DNA of 64,000 bases from the NCBI RefSeq assembly GCF_030623445.1, contig NZ_CP130613.1, positions 3,100,001 to 3,164,000 of the forward strand. The letters run 5' to 3'. A program made the position numbers and the translations under genes. The stretch's first letter is position 1; the number at the start of each line of letters is the position of its first letter. The notes beneath the pieces are model-generated. The model searched no databases, was not told where the DNA came from, and saw only the letters and a program-made list of their open reading frames with translations. Source of the DNA: Pseudogemmatithrix spongiicola (lineage in GTDB: Bacteria > Gemmatimonadota > Gemmatimonadetes > Gemmatimonadales > Gemmatimonadaceae). Positions 45,407 to 54,369 of the stretch are shown here, in pieces.

Positions 45407-46239
45407 TGACTCCGACGCCATCGCGCATCCGAACAGTCTTTGCGTTCGCGATAACTGGCGCGCTCGCGTGCGCCGACTCCTCGCCGGCACGCCTCGTGCC
45501 ACTGTCGGATCCGTTCGTCTACAACGGGACTGCGGCGATCGGGCTTCCGGTCCTGGCGCTGACGAGCGAGGGCTCGCCGGTCGCAATCGCGCTTCAGGCG
45601 ACCAGCGACCGTCCGGCGGTTGTCGAGGTCGCAGATCAGCGCCTGCAATGCCTGCGCGCTGGGGACGCGCGCGTTGACGTCCGGGCCGGCGCTCTCCGCG
45701 CAGCCTTCTCCGTACAGTGTCGCCCGATTCTGAGCTTTGGCCCGCCGCTGCAGACCGACTACATGGTGCTCGGCGGAGCGCCAATCCCCCTCAACCCAGT
45801 TGCGTATGACTCGAGTGGCCAACGGGTCACTGAGCTCCGATTCAGCGCGACGAGCGAGGACACGTCGGTCGTCGCTGTCCGCGCAGGTCTGGCAGTCCCG
45901 CGAGGCGTCGGTTCCGCGCGGGTGCGGCTCGATTTCGGCGGCATCGATACGTGGACTTCGATCGAGGTTGTGGCTCCGGTCGTGCGCGAGAACGTGCAGC
46001 TGGCAGAAGGAGAGTACCGGCAATGGGCGCTCGGCCCGGGCCGGTATGTGGCGCGGATAGAGAGCACGCGCGGCGGTTCCGTTCCCGCCATCGTCTGGCG
46101 GAGCGCCAACGCAAACTGTGCGTTCGACCCGAGGTCGCGCGCGACCCTGCATTGTGTCATTGCGGACTCGGGATCCGTCGTCGCGATCGCCCGAGCGTCG
46201 GCGGACGCATCAATCCTCATCGACCGGCGGGCCCGGTAG
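45403..46239 (+). CDS. Ig-like lipoprotein whose start lies in the attC R' box (cassette 26)
   Basis: 278 residues. ATG 45403 is formed by bases 3-5 of the cassette (GTTATG), so any ribosome site must come from the upstream attC. The lipobox (ITGALACADS, about residue 22) fits only this start. The mature part has Big-like strands (ALTSEGSPVAIALQATSDRP). Function unknown. Confidence 0.6.
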   Translation: MLTPTPSRIRTVFAFAITGALACADSSPARLVPLSDPFVYNGTAAIGLPVLALTSEGSPVAIALQATSDRPAVVEVADQRLQCLRAGDARVDVRAGALRAAFSVQCRPILSFGPPLQTDYMVLGGAPIPLNPVAYDSSGQRVTELRFSATSEDTSVVAVRAGLAVPRGVGSARVRLDFGGIDTWTSIEVVAPVVRENVQLAEGEYRQWALGPGRYVARIESTRGGSVPAIVWRSANANCAFDPRSRATLHCVIADSGSVVAIARASADASILIDRRAR

Positions 46240-46245
46240 CGCGCA

Positions 46246-46340
46246 GCATAACGAGGCTTGCTGCTGTCAGCCACGCTATTGAAGCGCCCGCTGCGCGGGC
46301 GCATCTTATGGAGTGGCTGCAGCAGAAGCACACGTTATAC
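46246..46340 (+). repeat. attC26 (short class v, 95 bp)
   Basis: TAAC at 46249, GTTA at 46334. The stem GCGCCCGCTGCGCGGGCGC is close to a simple palindrome; the left box reads TAACGAGGCTTGCTGCTGT. Confidence 0.85.
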
Positions 46341-46362
46341 CGACGTTGCCCTTGGCCATAGA

Positions 46363-46884
46363 ATGCTGACGCATCATCCCGCAGCTCGAAGCACATTCCC
46401 GGCCTATAGCACGATCGCGACCAGCCTCGACGCGCTGGTCGAGGAACTGCGTCCGCCCTCCCCTCGCTTCGTCCTCTTCGTCGCGGCGGATGTGTCGGCG
46501 CAGTCTGATGCGGCGCTTGCGGCCTGGGCTGGGCGCGCGCTCGATCGTGGCGTCGCCTATGCTTGCTGCTGGGGACCGGGTTGTGGTCGCCTCGAAACCG
46601 CGTTTGACCTCGCGGCCATCGACCGCGAGACGGAGGTCACGCGCAACGATGGCGTGAGTGTGGTCGTGACTACGGCGCACGAGCGCGACTCGCTCCGCGA
46701 AGCCGCCTGGTTCGCCCTTAACGCCGCGTACCCTGCGGGCGTCTTCGAGGAAGGCACCGATGCGATCGTTCTCGCGGTCGTCGGGATGCCAGCGGAGCAT
46801 CGCGAACTCGTCGAGTATCTCGAAAGCGGCGCGCCAATCTATAGACGCGGTATAACGACGCTTGCTGCCGACGAGCGCAGCTAG
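46363..46884 (+). CDS. DUF7684-like hypothetical protein (cassette 27), copy 2
   Basis: Identical to 33192-33713 (offset 13171), including the run into attC. Only the attC differs, through the IS insertion. Confidence 0.5.
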   Translation: MLTHHPAARSTFPAYSTIATSLDALVEELRPPSPRFVLFVAADVSAQSDAALAAWAGRALDRGVAYACCWGPGCGRLETAFDLAAIDRETEVTRNDGVSVVVTTAHERDSLREAAWFALNAAYPAGVFEEGTDAIVLAVVGMPAEHRELVEYLESGAPIYRRGITTLAADERS

Positions 46885-47019
46885 TGTAGCGGTTGTTGGG
46901 CCCCAGCCTCATCTTTTGGAAGGTCTGCTGGGGCCCCACAACCGCATTTTTCTGTGAAGCGGCGGCCCGCGTCAAGCCCCAGATGTGCTGACGCTGTTGC
47001 AACTCTCGATTGTGCCCGC

Positions 47020-47165
47020 GCGGCTCGAGGTGCTGCTCATCCTTCTGTTCGCGCTCACTCGTGAGGCCCGCGGCCTCGGCGCATTGGGGTCTGCGAAGGA
47101 GTGGTGGCGCCAACTATGGGTCGGCTCTCACCAGCGGCCATAAAATGCGTCGCGCTCACCACGCC
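47020..47165 (-). ncRNA. Candidate bridge RNA, copy 1
   Basis: Read on the minus strand, the target loop comes first. Its outer stem is GTGGTGGCGC (47101-47110) with GCGCTCACCAC (47152-47162). One loop side reads CGCATTTTATGG (47149 to 47138), identical to the attC target; the other side (47115-47120, TATGGG on +) would pair with the right half. A second loop holds a GAGGCC/GGCCTC hairpin (47063-47077) and CTTCTGT (47042-47048), matching the IS end junction ACTTCTGTG. This is the arrangement known for IS110 bridge RNAs; expression is inferred. Confidence 0.6.
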
Positions 47166-47212
47166 CGATTCAGTCATCTCGATCCTACGCAGGTCCTGCA
47201 TGCCCGCGGTGC

Positions 47213-48256
47213 TTACGCGGCGTGCACCGGCTCGCTCGGCGGCATCCGCAGCTGGCCCGCGTCATACGCCCGCTGATCCCGCCACATCGCATACAGGATG
47301 CCCGCGAGCCGCCGCGCCAGCGCGACCGCCGCGATCTTCTTGCCCCGCCGATGCAGGATGCGCTGCGCCCACGCGCGCAGCACCGCGGTGTCGGCCGCCT
47401 TCGAGCGGAGGATGCGCCACGCCGCCTCGACCAGGAGATAGCGCGCGCGGCGGTTGCCCGCCTTCGTGATGTGCCCGACCCGGCGCTTCTCGCCTGAGCT
47501 CCGCTCCCCGGGCACCAGCCCGAGGAAGGCCTCGAACTGGTGCGCCGACGGGAACCGGCCGACGTCATCCGCAATCGCGACGAGGCCGCTCGAGGTCACC
47601 GGCCCGATGGAGGGGGCCGTCTGCAGCAGCGCCACGATCGGGTCCGTGCGCCCCAGTGCCGCGATGCGCGCGTCCGCGGCCTCGATCTGGACGTTCAGCG
47701 GGCCGAGGACCGCGATCAACGGCGCGAGCTCGGCCGCCAGCGTCGACCCGAGGGGGAGCGCCGTGAGTCGCTCGACGAAGTTCGCGGCCGTGCTGCTCGG
47801 CACGCGCAGGCCGTCGCGGCGCACGAGCGCCTTGGCGAGCGCGATGCACCGCGTGCGCGTGCGGACCAGCGCCTCGCGCACCGCCAGCTCGGCGCGCACG
47901 TGGCGGCGCGCGGCCGACACGCGGTGCGCTGGCCGATAGGCGCCGAGCCGGAGCGCGTCGGCGAGGGTGCGCGCATCGCGCCTGTCCGTCTTCACGCGCC
48001 GACTCCGCGTGGCGTACATCGGCGCGAAGTTCGGGTCGGCGACAATCACCGCGTGGCCGAGCGCCTCCAGGTGACACGCGACCCATTCGCTCTCGGTCGA
48101 CGCCTCGACGAGGATCCGCGCGGGCGGACGCGACCCCAGCACCGCCGTGAAGCGGTCACGGCTCGTGACGATGCGCCGCTCCGTCGCGTGCCCCTCCGCG
48201 TCGAGGATGCAGAGTTGGCTCTCGCGCTTGTGGAGATCAATCCCTATCATATCCAT
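47213..48256 (-). CDS. IS110/IS1111-family transposase, copy 1
   Basis: 347 residues from ATG 48256 (MDMIGIDLHKRESQ). The N-terminal DEDD RuvC-like domain shows GIDLHK, ILVEASTESEW and the later KTDRRDARTLADAL. The C-terminal Tnp20 domain has IVALLQTAPSIGPVTSSGLVA and EAFLGLVPGERSSGEKRRVGHITKAGNRRARYLLVEAA (in parts), with the serine recombination residue expected there. Family enzymes use an RNA guide to pick targets. Confidence 0.93.
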   Translation of the reverse strand: MDMIGIDLHKRESQLCILDAEGHATERRIVTSRDRFTAVLGSRPPARILVEASTESEWVACHLEALGHAVIVADPNFAPMYATRSRRVKTDRRDARTLADALRLGAYRPAHRVSAARRHVRAELAVREALVRTRTRCIALAKALVRRDGLRVPSSTAANFVERLTALPLGSTLAAELAPLIAVLGPLNVQIEAADARIAALGRTDPIVALLQTAPSIGPVTSSGLVAIADDVGRFPSAHQFEAFLGLVPGERSSGEKRRVGHITKAGNRRARYLLVEAAWRILRSKAADTAVLRAWAQRILHRRGKKIAAVALARRLAGILYAMWRDQRAYDAGQLRMPPSEPVHAA

Positions 48257-48512
48257 GGCGGCTGGCCTCCGCAGTGTGCCCCGTCGCGAGACGGTGAGCA
48301 CGGTAGATGGTATGGGGCAGAACCTTGCACCCCGCGATGGGCGGAGGTCCAGCCGCCGCTTCATACCAACTATGGAAGCGCTCGCAGCAGAAGCATACGT
48401 TATGCCGGCACACCAGCCCTCGGGTGTGCCGCTGTGGTTGCGGTCCCTGCTGAATGGACGTAGCATATCCGCTGGGCACTTAAGCTTCCCTCAGCAACCT
48501 GGAGCCGATTTC

Positions 48513-48725
48513 ATGCGCACCTCAAAGACTCGATTCCTGTACCTCGTCTTGGCACTATCGCTGGGTGCTGGCGTTTCAGGTTTTCGATTCATCCCGCGCG
48601 AAGTGTCCGCCGAAGTAGCCTGCGCTGATGGCAGCTGTGCCGCTTCGTGCCGGTGCACGGCTGAACCCCTCTTGTCCTGCAGAGGGGTCACCGGGAAGAA
48701 GTGCGTGTGCCCCAGCGCGGAATGA
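48513..48725 (+). CDS. Small exported Cys-rich protein (cassette 28)
   Basis: 70 residues: a signal-like helix (FLYLVLALSLGAGVSGF), then a short mature part with seven cysteines (CADGSCAASCRC, then LSCRGVTGKKCVC). Probably disulfide-bonded and secreted. No family recognised. Confidence 0.5.
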   Translation: MRTSKTRFLYLVLALSLGAGVSGFRFIPREVSAEVACADGSCAASCRCTAEPLLSCRGVTGKKCVCPSAE

Positions 48726-48750
48726 CGCGCGCCTAACGGTCGCGCTGGAC

Positions 48751-49974
48751 TTGCGCACTTCAGTCGCCTCGTACCACACGAAGCACGCGGCGGCTGGCTG
48801 GCGCCGCGTGGCGCTACGCGCCGCAGTATGCTTAGCGGTTCCGGCTACGCTCGCCGCAGCGCAGGATATTCCCGCGAGCGTACAGTGGCCCAGCTCGCGA
48901 ATGCCGGGACCGGGACGTACGATTTCGCTTCTCGGCCCCCCTCGGCTCGTTGTCGGATCGCCCCACGGCCCCGAAGCGCAACTCCTTTCGGGGGTCGTTG
49001 GGGCAACCCTCCTGCCAGACGGCGGAGTTGCTGTCGCTGATGGATCACTGCAGCGAGTGCTCTTCTTCGGCGCCGACGGTGACCTTCGGAGAATTGCTGG
49101 ACGAGACGGCGACGGGCCCGGTGAGTTTCGCTTCCTTCGGTGGCTCGGGCGCTGCGTTCACGGTAGGGCACTCTTGGCATTCGATGGCGGGTCCCCGTCG
49201 GTCACATCGCTGTCGCAACGCGCTGAGCCGCCGATAGTCCGGTCACTTTCGTCGCGGCTCAGTTTTCAGCAACCACTGGCATGTATCCATCCGGACACGA
49301 TGCTATTCGTGCTTGAAGGACCAGCCACTGCACTCCCTCCCGGCCGCTTCGCGAACGAGCCAACTGCGGTGGTGCGCGCAGTCCATGGCCGCGACCTAGA
49401 CACGCTCGCCTCTGGCCAAGGCCGCATTTTCTATTTCTCTCGGCGAATGCCGGGTGCGTACGCAGATGTTCCTCTCCGGCCAACGACCCTAGCTGCCGTG
49501 GGATCTTCACGCATATTCGTCGTCGAGAGTGGATCAGATTCGATTCGAGTTCTCGATCTCGATGGAGTCCCCACCTCTACACTCGTGCTGGGTCTCCGTC
49601 GTGTTGAAGCGTCGCGCGCGCACTGGAATAGAAGTGTGAGCGAGCGAAAAGCACGCGAGCCGTTGCAGCGCACAAGGTTGATTCTCGACTCAGTTTTGGC
49701 TGAACTTGGGCCGGCGCGCGATTTGCCAATGATTGCTGAAATAGCCGCGGACTCAGAGAATCGCATATGGGTACGGACATTCGACAACTATCTCTCTCCA
49801 TACGCGACGTGGCTAGTCATCTCGTCCTCAGGCCGCCAAGTAGCGCGGGTAGTAGCGCCGCGTTCACTGAGACCACTGGAGATCGGCCGTGGCTACTTGA
49901 TTGGCGTCGCCCGCGATGCCGATGATGTAGAGACTGTGGTTCTCTTTCGATTCCAAGCGCTCCCCGAGAGTTGA
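48751..49974 (+). CDS. Exported six-bladed beta-propeller protein (cassette 28)
   Basis: About 407 residues. The start is uncertain: TTG 48751 avoids overlap and leaves a signal peptide (VALRAAVCLAVPATLAAAQ); GTG 48808 and ATG 48628 are alternatives. Propeller blades include ATLLPDGGVAVADGSLQRVLFF and IAGRDGDGPGEFRFLRWL, as in the cassette 21 protein, so the two are distant relatives. Second gene in its cassette. Confidence 0.6.
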   Translation: MRTSVASYHTKHAAAGWRRVALRAAVCLAVPATLAAAQDIPASVQWPSSRMPGPGRTISLLGPPRLVVGSPHGPEAQLLSGVVGATLLPDGGVAVADGSLQRVLFFGADGDLRRIAGRDGDGPGEFRFLRWLGRCVHGRALLAFDGGSPSVTSLSQRAEPPIVRSLSSRLSFQQPLACIHPDTMLFVLEGPATALPPGRFANEPTAVVRAVHGRDLDTLASGQGRIFYFSRRMPGAYADVPLRPTTLAAVGSSRIFVVESGSDSIRVLDLDGVPTSTLVLGLRRVEASRAHWNRSVSERKAREPLQRTRLILDSVLAELGPARDLPMIAEIAADSENRIWVRTFDNYLSPYATWLVISSSGRQVARVVAPRSLRPLEIGRGYLIGVARDADDVETVVLFRFQALPES

Positions 49975-50178
49975 TGCATTTTGGGCGACTAGCGGTCGCG
50001 ACTTGCGGCATAACGACGCTTGCTGCCGACGAGCGCGGGTGTGGTGGCGGTTGTGGGGCCTCGGCTCCATCTTCTCGAAAGGTTCGCCGAGGCCCCACAA
50101 CCGCATTTTTCTGTGAAGCGGCGGCCCGCGTCAAGCCCCAGATGTGCTGACGCTGTTGCAACTCTCGATTGTGCCCGC

Positions 50179-50324
50179 GCGGCTCGAGGTGCTGCTCATC
50201 CTTCTGTTCGCGCTCACTCGTGAGGCCCGCGGCCTCGGCGCATTGGGGTCTGCGAAGGAGTGGTGGCGCCAACTATGGGTCGGCTCTCACCAGCGGCCAT
50301 AAAATGCGTCGCGCTCACCACGCC
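50179..50324 (-). ncRNA. Candidate bridge RNA, copy 2
   Basis: Identical to the copy at 47020-47165. Here the right target is ATGGG, so the guide segment TATGGG matches in full at 50274-50279, and CGCATTTTATGG at 50297-50308 matches the left half. Confidence 0.6.
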
Positions 50325-50371
50325 CGATTCAGTCATCTCGATCCTACGCAGGTCCTGCATGCCCGCGGTGC

Positions 50372-51415
50372 TTACGCGGCGTGCACCGGCTCGCTCGGCG
50401 GCATCCGCAGCTGGCCCGCGTCATACGCCCGCTGATCCCGCCACATCGCATACAGGATGCCCGCGAGCCGCCGCGCCAGCGCGACCGCCGCGATCTTCTT
50501 GCCCCGCCGATGCAGGATGCGCTGCGCCCACGCGCGCAGCACCGCGGTGTCGGCCGCCTTCGAGCGGAGGATGCGCCACGCCGCCTCGACCAGGAGATAG
50601 CGCGCGCGGCGGTTGCCCGCCTTCGTGATGTGCCCGACCCGGCGCTTCTCGCCTGAGCTCCGCTCCCCGGGCACCAGCCCGAGGAAGGCCTCGAACTGGT
50701 GCGCCGACGGGAACCGGCCGACGTCATCCGCAATCGCGACGAGGCCGCTCGAGGTCACCGGCCCGATGGAGGGGGCCGTCTGCAGCAGCGCCACGATCGG
50801 GTCCGTGCGCCCCAGTGCCGCGATGCGCGCGTCCGCGGCCTCGATCTGGACGTTCAGCGGGCCGAGGACCGCGATCAACGGCGCGAGCTCGGCCGCCAGC
50901 GTCGACCCGAGGGGGAGCGCCGTGAGTCGCTCGACGAAGTTCGCGGCCGTGCTGCTCGGCACGCGCAGGCCGTCGCGGCGCACGAGCGCCTTGGCGAGCG
51001 CGATGCACCGCGTGCGCGTGCGGACCAGCGCCTCGCGCACCGCCAGCTCGGCGCGCACGTGGCGGCGCGCGGCCGACACGCGGTGCGCTGGCCGATAGGC
51101 GCCGAGCCGGAGCGCGTCGGCGAGGGTGCGCGCATCGCGCCTGTCCGTCTTCACGCGCCGACTCCGCGTGGCGTACATCGGCGCGAAGTTCGGGTCGGCG
51201 ACAATCACCGCGTGGCCGAGCGCCTCCAGGTGACACGCGACCCATTCGCTCTCGGTCGACGCCTCGACGAGGATCCGCGCGGGCGGACGCGACCCCAGCA
51301 CCGCCGTGAAGCGGTCACGGCTCGTGACGATGCGCCGCTCCGTCGCGTGCCCCTCCGCGTCGAGGATGCAGAGTTGGCTCTCGCGCTTGTGGAGATCAAT
51401 CCCTATCATATCCAT
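50372..51415 (-). CDS. IS110/IS1111-family transposase, copy 2
   Basis: 347 residues, identical in protein to copy 1 at 47213-48256. Confidence 0.93.
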   Translation of the reverse strand: MDMIGIDLHKRESQLCILDAEGHATERRIVTSRDRFTAVLGSRPPARILVEASTESEWVACHLEALGHAVIVADPNFAPMYATRSRRVKTDRRDARTLADALRLGAYRPAHRVSAARRHVRAELAVREALVRTRTRCIALAKALVRRDGLRVPSSTAANFVERLTALPLGSTLAAELAPLIAVLGPLNVQIEAADARIAALGRTDPIVALLQTAPSIGPVTSSGLVAIADDVGRFPSAHQFEAFLGLVPGERSSGEKRRVGHITKAGNRRARYLLVEAAWRILRSKAADTAVLRAWAQRILHRRGKKIAAVALARRLAGILYAMWRDQRAYDAGQLRMPPSEPVHAA

Positions 51416-51568
51416 GGCGGCTGGCCTCCGCAGTGTGCCCCGTCGCGAGACGGTGAGCACGGTAGATGGTATGGGGCAGAACCTTGCACCCCGCGATGGG
51501 CGGAGGTCCAGCCGCCGCTTCATACCAACTATGGGAGCGCTCGCAGCAGAAGCACACGTTATGGCGAC

Positions 51569-52793
51569 TGGATTCAGAGGGTCGATGCAACACCTTCCAT
51601 AGTTCCTTCTATATGGAGGTTGTCGCGATGTTCATCCCCAGCCCGCACGGCTACACGTGGCAGCAGCGCGCTGAACTCTGGGCGCGCTATCGCGCCGGTG
51701 ACTCGGTCCGCGAGATCGCCCGCGACCTCGCCAAGGATCCCGGCGCACTTCACGGCGTGATTCGCAAGCAAGGGGGCATCTCGCCGCGCCTGCGTGCACG
51801 ATCGGCGTTGGCGCTGTCGCTCGACGAACGGGAGCGCATCTCGCGCGGGCTCGCCGCCGGCGAATCCTACCGAGCGATCGGCCGCGCCCTGGGCCGTGCC
51901 GCATCGACCATCAGTCGTGAGGTCGCACGTCATGGGGGCCCGACGAAGTATCGGGCCGTCCGCGCCGACGCGGTCGCGTGGAAGTCCGCGCGTCGGCCGA
52001 AGGCCTGCCGCCTCGCGTCCCGGCCGCGCCTGCGCTATCTCATTGCAGCGAAGCTGAAGCTGCGCTGGTCACCGGAGCAGATCAGCGCGTGGCTCCGCCG
52101 CACCTACCCGCACGAGCCGGAGTTGCACGTGTCGCACGAGACGATCTACCGCTCGCTGTACGTCCAGGCGCGCGGCGTGCTCAAGAAGGAACTGCTGAGG
52201 CACCTGCGCACGGGACGCGTGGTGCGGCGCGCCCGCGCCTCGACGCGCAAGGGCCAGGGGCGCGGGCAGATCGTCGATGCCATTCCCATCAGCGCGCGCC
52301 CGGCCGAGGTCGAGGACCGCGCCGTGCCCGGCCACTGGGAGGGCGACCTCCTCGCCGGCGGCGGCAACACGCACATCGCCACGCTCGTGGAGCGCACGTC
52401 GCGCTTCACGATCCTCGTGAAGGTCGAGAGCAAGGAGCCGGGCCGCGTCGTGCCCGCGCTCATCCGCCAGATCCGGCGGCTGCCGGCGCACGTCGCGCGC
52501 TCGCTCACCTGGGACCGCGGCAAGGAACTCGCGCACCACCAGCGCTTCACCGTCGCCACCGGCGTGCAGGTCTACTTCTGCGATCCGTACAGTCCGTGGC
52601 AGCGCGGCACCAACGAGAACACGAACGGCCTCCTGCGGCAGTACTTCCCCACGGGCACGAGCCTCGCCAACGTTACGCAGCGGCAGCTCGATGCCGTCGC
52701 GGCTCAGCTCAATGGACGGCCCCGCAAGACGCTCGACTTCCGCACCCCGGCAGAAGTCTTCGACGAAGCTGTTGCATTGATTGCTTGAATTCA
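51569..52793 (+). mobile_element. IS30-family element, copy 2 (about 1225 bp)
   Basis: Same as copy 1 (offset 8049), again starting ten bases after an attC crossover (GTTATGGCGAC then the element). The right flank differs from that of copy 1. Confidence 0.85.
51628..52788 (+). CDS. IS30-family transposase, copy 2
   Basis: 386 residues, identical in protein to 43579-44739, with the same GGAGG ribosome site. Intact. Confidence 0.9.
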   Translation: MFIPSPHGYTWQQRAELWARYRAGDSVREIARDLAKDPGALHGVIRKQGGISPRLRARSALALSLDERERISRGLAAGESYRAIGRALGRAASTISREVARHGGPTKYRAVRADAVAWKSARRPKACRLASRPRLRYLIAAKLKLRWSPEQISAWLRRTYPHEPELHVSHETIYRSLYVQARGVLKKELLRHLRTGRVVRRARASTRKGQGRGQIVDAIPISARPAEVEDRAVPGHWEGDLLAGGGNTHIATLVERTSRFTILVKVESKEPGRVVPALIRQIRRLPAHVARSLTWDRGKELAHHQRFTVATGVQVYFCDPYSPWQRGTNENTNGLLRQYFPTGTSLANVTQRQLDAVAAQLNGRPRKTLDFRTPAEVFDEAVALIA

Positions 52794-52840
52794 TCGGACG
52801 TTGGTGACAGCTCAGATGAAACCTCGAGGATTCTCACAAC

Positions 52841-53287
52841 ATGAACCCCTCCGCTTCGTCACGCGCCGCCGCAGGCGCCCTGTTGTCCCTCGCTGGGCTG
52901 GCGGGCCTCGCTTGCACGGAGCCGTTCTCCCCGCGGCCGCTCGCGGGTCTCTACGCGATGGTCGCGCTCAACGACGTCGCGCCGCCGAGAACGCTCGCGC
53001 CGAACTTCGTCGTGGTTGCCGACACCCTGCAACTCGGCGTCGACGGCCGCGGCACGTGGACTAGCGTACGTGACACGACGCCGGCCGGCGCAGCGCCCCT
53101 TCCGCTCGCCACGCAATCAATCGTCGTCCGCGTCGCGCACCGCAACGGCACCACGTGGCTTGACTTCGTAGATCAATGCACGGGCGTCCAAGACTGCGTG
53201 GCCCGCTACCCACTCACCGCCGTGGCCGACGGGCTGATCGTCGACGTCGACCCGGCCATCTTCAGGTTCCTGCGCGTCGCGCCATAA
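52841..53287 (+). CDS. Lipoprotein of unknown function (cassette 29)
   Basis: 148 residues with lipobox LAGLAGLACTEP. The mature part has strands (GLYAMVALNDV, LQLGVDGRGTWTSV) and one C-TGVQD-C pair; it may be a small lipocalin-like barrel. The stop TAA lies in attC29. It follows the IS30 copy in the same cassette. Confidence 0.55.
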   Translation: MNPSASSRAAAGALLSLAGLAGLACTEPFSPRPLAGLYAMVALNDVAPPRTLAPNFVVVADTLQLGVDGRGTWTSVRDTTPAGAAPLPLATQSIVVRVAHRNGTTWLDFVDQCTGVQDCVARYPLTAVADGLIVDVDPAIFRFLRVAP

Positions 53288-53352
53288 CGCCGCTTGCTGC
53301 CGACAGCCGCAGGTGCGGATTGGGTTGGGCGGGGCGTCCGGGATGGCCTAGG

Positions 53353-54369
53353 TGTAGTGACTCAGGAGGTTGTTCACAGGGCGTAGCCTCACCAAGCTGG
53401 GGTTGTCGAGTCCACTCAACCGGCAACGCCAGAGGCCCCATGAACACCCACAAGAATGCACGCCTGACGCCCTATCTGCGACGGGAGGCCTGCCGCCGCG
53501 TCGCCGCCGGCGCGAAGGTGGCGCAGGTCGCCCGCGACCTCGCGGTCTCCCGCCAGACGATCTACGCGTGGCTCGAGCGCCCCCACGACGTCGAGACCCG
53601 GTCGTCGCGCCCGCACCGGTCGCCGACGCGGATCCCGCGCCGCTGGCGGCGGCAGATCCGCAAGCGCCGCGGCCAGCGCTGGTCCAGCCGCCGCATCGCC
53701 CAGCACTACGGCATCCCGCTCTCGACCGTCGGCCGCGAGCTGCGCCGCCTCGGCCTGGGCCGCCTGCCGCGCGTCGACGGGCCGCGGCGCATCGTCCGCT
53801 ACGAGCGGGACCGGCCCGGCGAGCTCGTGCACCTCGACATCAAGAAGCTTGCCCGCATCTCGCGCGTGGGGCACCGCATCCACGGTGACTACACCCGGCG
53901 GACGCACGGCCGCGGCTGGGAGTTCGTGCACGTCGCGATCGACGACCACACGCGCCTCGCGTACGTCGAGGTGCTGCCGGAGGAGACCGCGGAAGCCGCG
54001 GCCGGCTTCCTCGCGCGGGCGGTCGCGTGGTACGCGGCGCTCGGCATCACGGTCGAGCGCGTGCTCACCGACAACGGCAGCTGCTACCGCGCGCTGCCCT
54101 TCGGCGAGCAGGCCCTGGCCCTCGGCATCGGCCAGCGCTTCACGCGGCCCTACCGGCCGCAGACGAACGGGAAGGCGGAGCGCTTCATCCGCACGCTGAT
54201 CACTGAATGGGCCTACAACCGGGCGTATGCGCGCTCAGGCTGGCGGACCCGGGCGCTCGCGCACTATCTCTCCTTCTACAACACCGAGCGGCGGCACAGC
54301 GCCCTCGGCAACACGACCCCGGCGATGCGGCTCGCCCAGCACCTGTCAACAACGTGCTGAGCCACTACA
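53353..54369 (+). mobile_element. IS481-family element C (1017 bp) in attC29
   Basis: Inverted ends (left TGTAGTGACTCAGGAGG, right complement TGTAGTGGCTCAGCACG) and a perfect 6-bp duplication CCTAGG at 53347-53352 and 54370-54375. Confidence 0.9.
53440..54360 (+). CDS. IS481-family transposase (element C)
   Basis: 306 residues starting MNTHKNARLTPYLRREA. HTH (AQVARDLAVSRQTIYAWL) and an rve core with HLDIKKLA, VLTDNGSCYRA and the Glu in TNGKAERFIRT. Close relative of the element D transposase. Confidence 0.9.
   Translation: MNTHKNARLTPYLRREACRRVAAGAKVAQVARDLAVSRQTIYAWLERPHDVETRSSRPHRSPTRIPRRWRRQIRKRRGQRWSSRRIAQHYGIPLSTVGRELRRLGLGRLPRVDGPRRIVRYERDRPGELVHLDIKKLARISRVGHRIHGDYTRRTHGRGWEFVHVAIDDHTRLAYVEVLPEETAEAAAGFLARAVAWYAALGITVERVLTDNGSCYRALPFGEQALALGIGQRFTRPYRPQTNGKAERFIRTLITEWAYNRAYARSGWRTRALAHYLSFYNTERRHSALGNTTPAMRLAQHLSTTC

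Larger units (their letters stand above)
46951..48371 (-). mobile_element. IS110/IS1111-type attC-targeting element, copy 1 (1421 bp)
   Basis: Subterminal inverted repeats TGAAGCGGCGGC (46955-46966) and GCCGCCGCTTCA (48352-48363) lie 4 and 8 bases from the ends, the IS1111-group pattern. There is no target duplication. The transposase is on the minus strand, with 115 bp ahead of it and 262 bp behind. The empty site is preserved as attC19. Confidence 0.92.
46850..48405 (+). repeat. attC27 (class i), split by IS1111-type element
   Basis: TAAC at 46853, GTTA at 48399. Without the 1421-bp element it is 135 bp and identical to attC19. The break lies between CGCATTTT and ATGG. Confidence 0.92.
50110..51530 (-). 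mobile_element. IS110/IS1111-type attC-targeting element, copy 2 (1421 bp)
   Basis: Same length, ends, orientation and reading frame as copy 1 (offset 3159). Subterminal repeats at 50114-50125 and 51511-51522. Confidence 0.92.
50008..51564 (+). repeat. attC28 (class i), split by IS1111-type element
   Basis: TAAC at 50011, GTTA at 51558; 136 bp without the element. Same break point as in attC27, CGCATTTT/ATGGG, although the surrounding stem differs. Confidence 0.92.

Noticed and set aside
47540-48463. A long + strand frame opposite each IS1111-type transposase (also 50699-51760)
   Set aside because: Arg/His-rich shadow of the transposase coding strand with no start context or domain.
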